Translations under genes and position numbers: made by a program | Shown here: positions 13,991 through 20,662 of the stretch, piece after piece | Layout of the letters: every line of letters starts with the position of its first letter | How positions within the stretch are numbered: position 1 is the first letter of the stretch | DNA from: DALYDD01 sp031973395 | GTDB lineage: Bacteria > Patescibacteriota > Minisyncoccia > Phycocordibacterales > CAIZLB01 | Direction: 5' to 3' | DNA length: 21,934 bases | Assembly: GCA_031973395.1 (NCBI GenBank) | Contig: DALYDD010000016.1 | Location: 1-21,934 of the forward strand | Notes under the pieces: generated by a model | Told to the model about the DNA's origin: nothing | Database searches by the model: none | The model's input: the letters and a program-made list of their open reading frames with translations, nothing else

Positions 13991-14254
13991 TTATTCTTTT
14001 CCCCATTCTTTCACTTGTTCAAGCGTCGCTTCGCCACAAATAGTTTTGCCCGTCTTTTTGTTTACGAAAAATGGAACTCCCCCGCAACCACCGTCTTTAT
14101 CTAATTCCTGGAATAGTTTGTAATTTTCTTCGTTGTGCCAAACTTCGAGACGTTCGACGGTAACGCCTGCTTCCTGTTCAAATTTGGTAATAATCGGCTC
14201 CATGCGCTCGCAATGAGGGCATTCCGTGCCGTAAAAGTTTATGAGGTGAGACAT
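13991..14254 (-). CDS. Small thioredoxin-like protein with CPHC active site
   Basis: An 87-residue thioredoxin-fold protein. The redox motif Cys12-Pro-His-Cys15 is the DsbA-type pair, usually oxidising. Pro61 (GGVPFF) is the cis-proline. Extra cysteines are at 57 and 73. No signal peptide is present, so a cytoplasmic location is likely. The ATG at 14254 starts one base after the previous gene's stop (TAATATG), which implies translational coupling to the membrane-anchored protein upstream. A longer start at 14287 would overlap that gene. Substrate is unknown. Confidence 0.85.
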   Translation of the reverse strand: MSHLINFYGTECPHCERMEPIITKFEQEAGVTVERLEVWHNEENYKLFQELDKDGGCGGVPFFVNKKTGKTICGEATLEQVKEWGKE

Positions 14255-14255
14255 A

Positions 14256-14822
14256 TTATTGAGTTGAGACAAGCTGAAATTGTCCATTAACAAGCTGGTA
14301 GCGATACTGGAATGTGGTCGTTGAGATTACAAGCACGCCAGAATCTGCGGAATAATAAAAATTTGTAACCTCTTTTGGACCACCCTCGTCTGCATCCATA
14401 TATTGAGTAGGAACTTTCATGACTTTTCCAGTATTTTTATCTAACACATAAAAGTGTGTACATCCTGATCCACATCCTACTTCTACTACGCGATAGTGGC
14501 CGGCGAAGTTTGCCGGTTTTGTAAGTTCAGTAGTAAAAAGTGTTTTGTATGTCTGAGCGTATTCAGATGACATATCAAGAGTAACGCTTCCGGTACTTGC
14601 AGGCTGATTCGGTACGGTTCCTTGATTCGGATTTTGTGATGGCTGCTGTGTGCCCTGCTGATTTATTCCTTGAGTTTGAGCTGGATACTCCGCTGGAGGG
14701 ATATTATCGAAGGCACCCTCATATGAACGATATTTATTCGCAGTTAAAAGTGCAATGAGTATTCCTGCGAGCAAGAGTCCAATAATTACCAAAACGATAT
14801 TTGTGACTTTGTTTGATTCCAT
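14256..14822 (-). CDS. Membrane-anchored protein with Gln/Pro-rich linker, unknown function
   Basis: A 188-residue protein. Residues 7-27 are one membrane anchor. A Gln/Pro/Asn-rich flexible linker follows (about 42-78). The C-terminal domain contains FAGHYRVVEVGCGSGCTHFYVLDKNTGKV (about 106-134) with the Cys117-x3-Cys121 pair. Similar small extracytoplasmic domains occur in diverse bacteria without known function. Coupling to the thioredoxin-like gene suggests that the cysteine pair may be a redox or metal site. AATACT lies 6 bases before the ATG. Confidence 0.78.
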   Translation of the reverse strand: MESNKVTNIVLVIIGLLLAGILIALLTANKYRSYEGAFDNIPPAEYPAQTQGINQQGTQQPSQNPNQGTVPNQPASTGSVTLDMSSEYAQTYKTLFTTELTKPANFAGHYRVVEVGCGSGCTHFYVLDKNTGKVMKVPTQYMDADEGGPKEVTNFYYSADSGVLVISTTTFQYRYQLVNGQFQLVSTQ

Positions 14823-14870
14823 ATAAATAGTATTACTAATAATGCTCCCTTAATGGTAGCACATTTATGG

Positions 14871-14939
14871 TTATCCCCGCATTGAAAATGCTGCTGATCG
14901 GGCGAGATATGCAATTGTCATGCCAAGGATGATTATCAT
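14871..14939 (-). CDS. Possible 22-residue hydrophobic peptide
   Basis: A short frame, MIIILGMTIAYLARSAAFSM and two more residues, could form a single membrane segment. It lies in the interval between rpsT and the gene at 14822. No convincing promoter or ribosome site is seen, so it may be chance. Confidence 0.15.
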   Translation of the reverse strand: MIIILGMTIAYLARSAAFSMRG

Positions 14940-15000
14940 AGTAGTTGCTGGTTATTTCTATACTTACTATGACGGGCGACTTTTCACTTTCTTACAAAAG

Positions 15001-15024
15001 AAAAGCTCCCTTTCGGGAGCTTTT
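15001..15024 (-). terminator. rpsT terminator
   Basis: A 10-bp stem AAAAGCTCCC/GGGAGCTTTT with a 4-base loop. On the minus strand it is followed by CTTTT. Confidence 0.85.
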
Positions 15025-15033
15025 CAGAGAGAA

Positions 15034-15288
15034 CTATTTTGTGATGCGAGCCATGCGAGCGATCTTTCGAGCTGCTGTGTTCTTTTTGATAACACCTTTC
15101 TTTGCCGCTTTATCGATTGCTGACTGAACCTTTGAGAGAAGCTTCTTTGCTTCTGCTGTACTCTTTGCTTTGACGAGTTTTTCAACCTCTTTGATTGAAT
15201 CCTTCATCGTCTTCTTTCGGCGATCGTTGACTGCCTTTTTGCGGGCTGATCCTCGGAGGGCCTTTTTTGCTGATGCTGTAATTGGCAT
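15034..15288 (-). CDS. rpsT: 30S ribosomal protein bS20
   Basis: An 84-residue, highly basic, all-helical ribosomal protein that binds 16S rRNA. The N-terminus MPITASAKKALRGSARKKAVNDRRKKTMK matches the S20 pattern, and IDKAAKKGVIKKNTAARKIARM is the conserved C-terminal helix. Unlike most genes here it has a real leader: the nearest TATACT (15328-15333) lies 39 bases before the ATG. The leader could hold an autoregulatory site as in E. coli rpsT, but none is evident. It is monocistronic and divergent from ruvA. Confidence 0.96.
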   Translation of the reverse strand: MPITASAKKALRGSARKKAVNDRRKKTMKDSIKEVEKLVKAKSTAEAKKLLSKVQSAIDKAAKKGVIKKNTAARKIARMARITK

Positions 15289-15404
15289 GAGATATTTTCT
15301 GTTACTTACTAATTAAATAAATATTGGAGTATATATTTGCACTTGGTACGAGACACGTACTTCAGTACTAGCACTATACCAGAAAAGCGTTATATTGCAA
15401 GGCG

Positions 15405-15413
15405 TGATATACT
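15405..15413 (+). promoter_or_regulatory. Extended -10 of ruvA
   Basis: TGATATACT ends 6 bases before the ruvA ATG. Confidence 0.65.
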
Positions 15414-15419
15414 ATTTCC

Positions 15420-15989
15420 ATGATCGGCTATATAGAAGGCACCATCCGCCTCGTTACAGACAAATACGCACTCATTAGTACTGGTGGCCTAGGCTACAAA
15501 GTCTTTGGAACTCAGGAACTTTTGGCTAAATTAAACGGACAGACTAACTGTTCCCTCTTTACTCATTTGGCTGTTCGCGAGGACGCACTCGATCTGTATG
15601 GTTTTGAAAATGAATCCGAACTTTCTCTCTTTGAACTTTTAATTACTGTTTCGGGTATTGGCCCACGCGGAGCTTTGAATGTGCTTTCAATCGCAAGCAT
15701 CGAAACACTCGAGCAAGCGATCGCTACCGGCGACACCGGCTACCTTACAAAAGTTTCCGGAATCGGCAGAAAGACTGCTGAAAAAATCGTTCTCGAACTT
15801 CGCGACAAAATGCAGGCACGAACGAATGGTGAAACTAAGAAAGATTTGCGAGGTGAATCCGATGCTGTTCTTGCTCTCCAGTCTCTCGGTTACTCACAAA
15901 GCGAATCACGTGAAGCGCTCAAGCAGATTGATCCAACCCTCACGACAAACCAGAAGATCAAGGAGGCTCTCAAGTTTTTGGGCAAATAA
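15420..15989 (+). CDS. ruvA: Holliday junction DNA helicase subunit RuvA
   Basis: A 189-residue RuvA, slightly shorter than the usual 190-205. It tetramerises on Holliday junctions and loads RuvB. The N-terminal OB-fold starts MIGYIEGTIRLVTDKYALI. Two helix-hairpin-helix motifs follow: TVSGIGPRGALNVLS (about 76-90) and KVSGIGRKTAEKIVLEL (about 111-127). The C-terminal RuvB-binding domain contains DAVLALQSLGYSQSESREALKQ. No ruvB or ruvC is next to it. The ATG is fixed by the adjacent -10 box. Confidence 0.97.
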   Translation: MIGYIEGTIRLVTDKYALISTGGLGYKVFGTQELLAKLNGQTNCSLFTHLAVREDALDLYGFENESELSLFELLITVSGIGPRGALNVLSIASIETLEQAIATGDTGYLTKVSGIGRKTAEKIVLELRDKMQARTNGETKKDLRGESDAVLALQSLGYSQSESREALKQIDPTLTTNQKIKEALKFLGK

Positions 15990-15990
15990 A

Positions 15991-16018
15991 AAAATGCCGG
16001 GCAATTGCCTGGCATTTT
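15991..16018. terminator. Bidirectional terminator after ruvA
   Basis: A 28-base palindrome with arms AAAATGCCGGGCAA and TTGCCTGGCATTTT, one G-T pair. It lies between ruvA and the convergent gene at 16041. Confidence 0.85.
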
Positions 16019-16040
16019 GTATTGTAATTGAATGTGTAAA

Positions 16041-16785
16041 TTAGCGCACAATTGTTGTATAGAAAGATCTAATGACAAATAACCATGAACTGAAATTGCC
16101 TGATTCAGCAATCAGTACTCCTTTAGCCTTAGATTTTTCATCATTGTTTTTGGCGTAAATATGGACGTAGGAATAATAAATGATTTTAAAAATAATCAAA
16201 CATAAGCCAATCCATAGAGAATTTTCTGATACTCCTTTTGTACCAACCCGGAGTATATGAACACCTGATGCGACTTGCGGTNNNNNNNNNNACAAGTACC
16301 ACAACGAAACCGAGTATTCCGCAAAAGTAAGGATTGCGGAGCGGATCGCTCACAATCATTCGTGCTGTTGCATAGAGGGCTACTGCGGTAATGATAACTA
16401 TTTCTCCAGTTTGAAAATCCTGCGGCTGAAAAGGATTTACGTGCTCTGCATAGACGCGACTATACAGACAAGTAGTAATAAGCAGAAGGTATGCGATCGA
16501 ACTTATCATGTAAAAGATGAAGCCGGTCCTTGCTTCCTTTCTCGCTGTTTCTGTGGGAATTACGAACCAATCTCTCCAATTTCTCCAATCAGGCCTCCAA
16601 ATACGTACACTAAGTACGGCATTAAATAGGTCGAAGAAAAAGAGACAGAAGAATACGGAAACGGTTACACCTTCGGTGCCACTGAAGCCCTGCATTTCAA
16701 GGCTTTGGTAGTAAACAGCAAAAGGAGCACCTATTGCCTGTGATAATCCAAACAAAACGGACGGGGTTATTTTTATTTGCTTCAT
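16041..16785 (-). CDS. Uncharacterised multi-pass membrane protein, interrupted by gap
   Basis: A membrane protein of about 245 residues in two frames separated by a 10-N gap (16282-16291). Before the gap (residues 1-164) are hydrophobic segments near 8-28, 42-60, 88-108, 128-145 and 153-164. After the gap the true frame is PQVASGVHILRVGTKGVSEN, one more segment, and a tail ending RSFYTTIVR at 16041. The loop RIWRPDWRNWRDW is Trp/Arg-rich. I do not recognise the family. TGGTATAAT lies 25 bases before the ATG, so this gene has a short leader without a Shine-Dalgarno sequence. Confidence 0.7.
16282..16291. other. Assembly gap (10 N)
   Basis: Placeholder gap. The coding frames on its two sides do not match, so the true length is not 10 (plus or minus a multiple of 3). 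Confidence 0.95.
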
Positions 16786-16810
16786 TAATCAAAGAATTTA
16801 GTTGGGTCGT

Positions 16811-16819
16811 ATTATACCA
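16811..16819 (-). promoter_or_regulatory. Extended -10 of the 16041-16785 gene
   Basis: TGGTATAAT on the minus strand, 25 bases before the ATG at 16785. It is an exception to the 6-base rule seen elsewhere. Confidence 0.55.
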
Positions 16820-16850
16820 TAAATAAGACAAAAAATCAACATCTTCTCTC

Positions 16851-16859
16851 TGCTATACT
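16851..16859 (+). promoter_or_regulatory. Extended -10 of mutM
   Basis: TGCTATACT ends 6 bases before the ATG. Confidence 0.65.
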
Positions 16860-16865
16860 TCGTGC

Positions 16866-17804
16866 ATGCCTGAACTTCCCGAAGTCCAAACAACTGTCGC
16901 AAGCCTCCAAAAAGTCCTTCCAAAACTTACTCTTAAAGATGTTTGGAGCGATTTGCCATCTAAGCGTAAAGGAGTACTGCATTATGCTGAGTCACTCAAA
17001 GACGCTGCATTTTTTCAAAAGTTTAAAAAAGAAGTGATTGGTGCAAAAGTAGTTTCTGTCGAACGTCGCGCAAAAAATATCCTGATTAATCTCTCCAATA
17101 AAAATACAATTCTGGTACATATGAAAATGACCGGGCATTTTTTATATGGTGATTACAAGTTGAATGTAAAAGAAAATGTCTGGTACGCGACCAAGCCCGG
17201 TCCCCTTTCCGAAGATCCATTCAATAAATTCCTGCACACAGTTTTTACACTCTCTAATGGGAAATTCCTAGCTCTTTCTGATATGAGAAAATTTGCGAAG
17301 ATTACACTGGTTCCGACAAGAGAAATTCATGACTCAAAACATCTCGCAGGTCTCGGGCCAGAACCATTGGAAAAAGCTTTCACGCTAAAAGTTTTTCTTG
17401 AGCAATTATCAACTCAGCCAAATGGAAAAATAAAACCAACACTTATGGACCAGACGGTTATTGCAGGAGTTGGAAACATTTATTCCGATGAAGCGCTCTG
17501 GCTTGCCGGTATTAATCCGATGGAACAGGTTAAAAATATTCCAAAGAAAAAAATGAAAGTGTTGTATCCTGCGGTTATTTCTGTACTTAAAAAAGGAATT
17601 GATTTTAAAGGAGATTCGACAAGTGATTATCGAGATATTGATGGGCTTCCTGGCAAATTCAACGGTCAGCACAATGCATACCGCAAGACTGGGAAGCCTT
17701 GTGGCAAGCGGGGCTGTACAGGTGCTATACTTCGTACAGTCGTTGCCGGACGAAGCGCACACTACTGTTCGATTCACCAGAAGCTTCAGAACAAGGCGAA
17801 ATAA
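16866..17804 (+). CDS. mutM: Formamidopyrimidine-DNA glycosylase
   Basis: A 312-residue Fpg/MutM that removes oxidised purines such as 8-oxoguanine and cuts the strand. The N-terminus MPELPEV supplies catalytic Pro2 and Glu3. RRAKNIL gives Lys70, the usual beta-hairpin lysine. The helix-two-turn-helix region contains DQTVIAGVGNIYSDEALW. The protein is longer than E. coli Fpg (269) because of insertions, one around 97-122. The zinc finger is altered: Cys279-x4-Cys284 and Cys301-x2-His304 instead of four cysteines with Cys-x2-Cys pairs. Arg296 of the finger is kept. No terminator follows. Confidence 0.95.
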   Translation: MPELPEVQTTVASLQKVLPKLTLKDVWSDLPSKRKGVLHYAESLKDAAFFQKFKKEVIGAKVVSVERRAKNILINLSNKNTILVHMKMTGHFLYGDYKLNVKENVWYATKPGPLSEDPFNKFLHTVFTLSNGKFLALSDMRKFAKITLVPTREIHDSKHLAGLGPEPLEKAFTLKVFLEQLSTQPNGKIKPTLMDQTVIAGVGNIYSDEALWLAGINPMEQVKNIPKKKMKVLYPAVISVLKKGIDFKGDSTSDYRDIDGLPGKFNGQHNAYRKTGKPCGKRGCTGAILRTVVAGRSAHYCSIHQKLQNKAK

Positions 17805-17827
17805 TTATAAATAAACTATTACAATAT

Positions 17828-18022
17828 ATGAGTGGACACGGAGGAGGTGGAGGAGGAATTGGTGGAGTAATACTGACGGTTATCATGGTAATCGCAGTTA
17901 TGTTCGTCGTTTGGTATTACACAGGAGGACCTGAGCGCGCAAATACAGCTGATCCGTTTCAGAAGCCGCTAACACCGGTTGATACTGGTGAAACGTATGG
18001 ACCGGGCGAAATAATATATTAA
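17828..18022 (+). CDS. Gly-rich single-pass membrane miniprotein
   Basis: A 64-residue peptide. It starts MSGHGGGGGGIGG, continues with one strong membrane segment (about 14-33, VILTVIMVIAVMFVVWYY), and ends in a short polar tail with DPFQKPLTPVDTGETYGPGE. I do not recognise it. It lies 23 bases after mutM. Its stop overlaps the stop of the convergent TrmH gene by 4 bases (TTAA shared). The clear anchor and lack of another frame here make it a likely real gene. Confidence 0.6.
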   Translation: MSGHGGGGGGIGGVILTVIMVIAVMFVVWYYTGGPERANTADPFQKPLTPVDTGETYGPGEIIY

Positions 18023-18486
18023 ATTCCTAGAATTCGAAACATCGCAATTCCTCCCGCTACGGAGACGTTAAGCGATTCTTTCTCCCCTTTCATGGGAATC
18101 TCGGCGATCGTGGTTGAAAGTTTCAAAGCTGTTTTTGAAACTCCTTCGACTTCATTACCTAAAATAAAAGCGACCTTCTCGGTGGCTTTTATTTTTTTGT
18201 AGTCTACGGAATCTTTGGATTGCTCGATAGCGATAATTTGAAAACCTTCTTTGGAAAGTTTTTTAAGTAGCGGTGAAATTGTTTTTACATGTTCCCAAGG
18301 AATTGTTTTTTCTGCGCCGAGAGCCGCTTTGGCAATATCACTTCGTGGCCGATCGAATCTATCTACTGGATCGGGCGTATAACCAACAATATATATCTTA
18401 GAAATTCCAGCAGCATCGGCAGTCCGAAAGAGCGCACCGACATTTTGGGCGGAGCGGATGTTTTCGAGGATGAGGAGGGATTGCAT
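18019..18486 (-). CDS. SpoU/TrmH-family RNA 2'-O-methyltransferase
   Basis: A 155-residue SPOUT methyltransferase that uses AdoMet to methylate a ribose in rRNA or tRNA. The three family motifs are present: ENIRSAQNVGALFRTADAAGI (8-28), FILGNEVEGVSKTAL (about 111-125) and IPMKGEKESLNVSVAGGIAMF (about 132-152), which build the knotted AdoMet site. No extra RNA-binding domain is fused, so the target cannot be named. A TTG start at 18501 is possible, but the ATG at 18486 starts one base after the stop of the upstream gene (TAGCATG), giving coupling with the CREST-like gene. Confidence 0.93.
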   Translation of the reverse strand: MQSLLILENIRSAQNVGALFRTADAAGISKIYIVGYTPDPVDRFDRPRSDIAKAALGAEKTIPWEHVKTISPLLKKLSKEGFQIIAIEQSKDSVDYKKIKATEKVAFILGNEVEGVSKTALKLSTTIAEIPMKGEKESLNVSVAGGIAMFRILGI

Positions 18487-18487
18487 G

Positions 18488-18898
18488 CTATTGAAGTGCA
18501 AAAGCTAAGATACTAAAAATTGAGATCATTGCTGAAAAAATATGGAACAGTCCATGGTTAAAATCGTATCCGTGCTTAGCTTGGCGGAAATAGAAATAAC
18601 CTGCAAGCAAAGCAAGGACAACGGCACTGAAAGCGAACGGTGAAAGGATTCCCCCTTTATAAAGTAGAATGAAGTTACAGAAAATAAGAAAATAGGCGAA
18701 GCCGAGATCGACTTTTATTAGTTTCTTTTCATTAGAGTAATGATATATAGAGGAAATAATAAAGACGAGGGCAATAACAGGAATATAGTATGAGACTTCA
18801 TAAAATATAGCAAAGATGAGTGGGAGGAGAAATAAGAGGTTGGACCAGAATTTTATTTTAAGGATAAGATGTTTGTGGGCGGAGGTGAGAAATGACAT
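18488..18898 (-). CDS. Mini CREST-superfamily (hemolysin III-like) membrane protein
   Basis: A 136-residue protein with five or six hydrophobic segments. It keeps the spaced residues that define the CREST superfamily (alkaline ceramidase, PAQR receptors, hemolysin III): Ser49-x3-His53 (SSIYH), Asp64 (KVDLGFAYFLI) and His115-x3-His119 (NHGLFHIF). In that family these residues form a zinc site for amide hydrolysis. Hemolysin III proteins have about 200 residues and seven segments, so this is a short version. The family call is mine from the motif pattern. TGATATTAT ends 6 bases before the ATG. It leads a unit with the TrmH gene. Confidence 0.6.
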   Translation of the reverse strand: MSFLTSAHKHLILKIKFWSNLLFLLPLIFAIFYEVSYYIPVIALVFIISSIYHYSNEKKLIKVDLGFAYFLIFCNFILLYKGGILSPFAFSAVVLALLAGYFYFRQAKHGYDFNHGLFHIFSAMISIFSILAFALQ

Positions 18899-18904
18899 GA
18901 GGTA

Positions 18905-18913
18905 ATAATATCA
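18905..18913 (-). promoter_or_regulatory. Extended -10 of the CREST-like/TrmH unit
   Basis: TGATATTAT on the minus strand, 6 bases before the ATG at 18898. Confidence 0.55.
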
Positions 18914-18931
18914 TAAGTTTGAATCAATATT

Positions 18932-19045
18932 GGAAGGGATCTCGCCTTACAGGCGCGGTACAGGCTTCGCGTCGTGCTCGCAGAGCCTGCGCGCGACATG
19001 CTCAGCCTTTTCGATCCCTTCCCGCAAGGCCCGCAGGGGCCTTGC
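18932..19045. other. GC-rich structured region downstream of tRNA-Lys
   Basis: Outer arms GGAAGGGATC (18932-18941) and GATCCCTTCC (19013-19022) enclose a small hairpin CGCC-TTACA-GGCG and a nested hairpin from AGGCT (18962-18966) to AGCCT through GTCG/CGAC and CGCAG/CTGCG. A separate 9-bp hairpin follows at 19024-19045. The base composition is far more GC-rich than the neighbours. No convincing coding frame is present. It may be a structured RNA, a mobile repeat or a scar of tRNA-associated insertion. Confidence 0.5.
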
Positions 19046-19049
19046 TCGT

Positions 19050-19111
19050 GGTGCACCATATACAGAAAAAGCAGAAACGTTTGTTTCTGCTTTTTCTGTA
19101 TATGGTGCACC
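19050..19111 (-). terminator. 29-bp perfect hairpin overlapping the tRNA-Lys 3' end
   Basis: Arms 19050-19078 and 19083-19111 are perfectly complementary with a 4-base loop. The right arm contains the encoded CCA and the last bases of the tRNA acceptor strand. As a terminator it is unusually long and would compete with acceptor-stem folding before 3' processing. Confidence 0.6.
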
Positions 19112-19178
19112 CGGAAGGGATCGAACCTTCGACCATTTGCTTAAGAGGCAACTGCTCTACCAGCTGAGCTACGGGTGC
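19106..19178 (-). tRNA. tRNA-Lys(CTT), CCA encoded
   Basis: A complete 73-base cloverleaf. Acceptor GCACCCG/CGGGTGC, D stem GCTC/GAGC with AGCTGGTA loop, anticodon loop CTCTTAA giving CTT (lysine AAG), T arm GAAGG-TTCGATC-CCTTC, discriminator A. CCA is encoded at 19103-19105. The outer anticodon-stem pair is G-A. Of the three tRNA genes here this is the only one with encoded CCA. Confidence 0.95.
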
Positions 19179-19257
19179 ATATTTCTGGTTACGAAAACAG
19201 TATGTAAAGTAACATATATTCCGATAAAAATCAATTTGTGTTACCTGGCTGAATGGC

Positions 19258-19263
19258 TATACT
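19258..19263 (+). promoter_or_regulatory. -10 of the thioredoxin-DsbB operon
   Basis: TATACT ends 6 bases before the ATG at 19270. Confidence 0.6.
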
Positions 19264-19269
19264 AAGAGT

Positions 19270-19863
19270 ATGAAAAAGAATAATAACATTTTAACTATTA
19301 GCGCGATCGTACTCGTTATCATAATCGGCGCAGCATTGGCATGGCAGGCTTCAAGCGCTCCAAGCAAATATGAACCATTTGCACAGGGAATGAAGGATGC
19401 CGGCACAAAATTCTACGGTGCATTCTGGTGTCCTCATTGTCAGGCTCAGGAAAAAGAATTGGGTATGTCACGACAAGAACTTGAGAAGATGGGACTCTAT
19501 ATTGAATGCTCTCCATCAAACGGACAAGGTCAGACAAAAATTTGTTCTGATGCAAAAATTGAAAGCTACCCTACTTGGGTCTACGCAAAAGATTTTTCAG
19601 TAACGACAACAGTAACTCCAACTATTTGTGAAGTGCAACCAGGACCAGCAGATCAGTCACCAACATGTACATCGTATGGATCAAAGTTTATGAAGTCATG
19701 GGTCTTCTCGATTGGAACAGGACTTACTGTACAAAGCTTGGCTGAACCGAAACATGAAGGAGATGTATGGACATTCGTCGCAGGTTCACGAACCACGGGA
19801 GAAGTCTCATTAAAAGATCTTTCTACTTTTACAGGAATACCACTTCCAGCAGAATCTAAATAA
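19270..19863 (+). CDS. Membrane-anchored thioredoxin-like protein, CPHC
   Basis: A 197-residue extracytoplasmic protein. An N-terminal anchor (about 8-25) is followed by a thioredoxin domain. The active site FYGAFWCPHCQAQ has Cys54-Pro-His-Cys57, and Pro101 (SYPTWV) is the cis-proline. Cys80 and Cys92 flank a loop, as in the thioredoxin domains attached to bacterial VKOR. Two further cysteines are at 120 and 133. A DsbA-like oxidant or a VKOR-type partner is likely. The DsbB gene starts 5 bases after the stop, so the pair forms a disulfide-forming system. Confidence 0.88.
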   Translation: MKKNNNILTISAIVLVIIIGAALAWQASSAPSKYEPFAQGMKDAGTKFYGAFWCPHCQAQEKELGMSRQELEKMGLYIECSPSNGQGQTKICSDAKIESYPTWVYAKDFSVTTTVTPTICEVQPGPADQSPTCTSYGSKFMKSWVFSIGTGLTVQSLAEPKHEGDVWTFVAGSRTTGEVSLKDLSTFTGIPLPAESK

Positions 19864-19868
19864 TTTCT

Positions 19869-20405
19869 ATGACAGCATTTACCGAAACAATTAATTTCGT
19901 CGCTGCGCTTGGATCGCTTTTGATGGGAATATCAGCAATCATTCTTTTAGTTTTGCATCTGTCTAACAGAAAGGAGAAACATGAAGTACTGGATACAGTA
20001 GTTCCTTGGTTCATGTGGGCTGGTCTGGTTATTTCATCAATGGCAATTATTTTGAGCTTGGTATATTCTGCAGTTATTGGATACGCACCATGCGTACTCT
20101 GTTGGTGGCAGCGCGCATTTATTTATCCTCAAGTAGCTTTGTATGCAATTGCCATCGCTTCAAAAGACACGTATGTCTACCGATACACATTAGGGTTATC
20201 TGTCGTTGGACTTCTGTTTTCTCTCTATCATAACTATCTAGATTTTGGCGGAGGAGAATTGATTTCTTGTGGCACGGGAGTTTCCTGCACCATGAGATAC
20301 GTCAATGAATTCGGTTTTGTAACAATTCCTTTGATGTCACTCATTTCCCTGTTAAGCCTTGCAATCATTGCCTGGATTGGCATGGAGCGAACTAATCAGA
20401 GATAA
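19869..20405 (+). CDS. Disulfide bond formation protein DsbB/BdbC
   Basis: A 178-residue inner-membrane protein that reoxidises a DsbA-type partner and passes electrons to quinone. Five hydrophobic segments can be seen, one more than in E. coli DsbB because of an N-terminal helix (about 10-30). The first cysteine pair is Cys75-Val-Leu-Cys78 (APCVLCWWQR, with the conserved Trp-Gln-Arg). The second pair is Cys134 and Cys140 (SCGTGVSCTMRY), the BdbC-type spacing, followed by FGFVTIPLMSL. It is second in the operon with the CPHC thioredoxin-like gene. Confidence 0.92.
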   Translation: MTAFTETINFVAALGSLLMGISAIILLVLHLSNRKEKHEVLDTVVPWFMWAGLVISSMAIILSLVYSAVIGYAPCVLCWWQRAFIYPQVALYAIAIASKDTYVYRYTLGLSVVGLLFSLYHNYLDFGGGELISCGTGVSCTMRYVNEFGFVTIPLMSLISLLSLAIIAWIGMERTNQR

Positions 20406-20423
20406 GTACTATAGGTTATCCAC

Positions 20424-20452
20424 AACGCCGGCTCGCTTCGCGAGCCGGCGTT
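20424..20452 (+). terminator. Hairpin after dsbB
   Basis: A perfect 13-bp GC-rich stem, AACGCCGGCTCGC with its complement, loop TTC. It lies 19 bases after the dsbB stop and has only a short T run, so termination efficiency is uncertain. Confidence 0.65.
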
Positions 20453-20662
20453 CGTGTATACTGTATATAAGTTTGACATAGAAAGCGCTAGTGAATGTAA
20501 CCCTCTTCGGGATTCAACTTTGCACCAAGTCCTTTCTACCAGAAGCGTTATCATTATTACAGCTTCGCGTCGTTGTTCTTTCAACAATAAAATCCTCTCA
20601 GTTAATTCTGTTCTTTGTATCATACTCGAGGCACTTTTTTTATTTGGTGGTTAACTGGAATA
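20453..20662. other. Gene-free interval, possible small RNA
   Basis: No convincing coding frame. TGTATACT at 20456-20463 could be a -10. A hairpin built of GAAT/ATTC and CCC/GGG lies around 20493-20515, a short one TTGTT/AACAA around 20573-20587, and a run of seven or more T near 20634-20641 could end a transcript. None is strong alone. Confidence 0.25.

Noticed and set aside
15336..15380. Small palindromes between rpsT and ruvA as operator sites
   Set aside because: GTAC-TGAA-GTAC and similar motifs are too short and do not align with either promoter.
16335..16350. Copy of GAGCGGATC (a fold-back element block) inside the 16041-16785 gene
   Set aside because: A nine-base match within coding sequence without the neighbouring hairpin; chance is the simplest explanation.
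18853..19265. Reading frames of 80-110 codons across the tRNA-Lys region
   Set aside because: They run through the tRNA and its inverted repeat; the Arg/Ala-rich translation is a by-product of GC-rich structured sequence.
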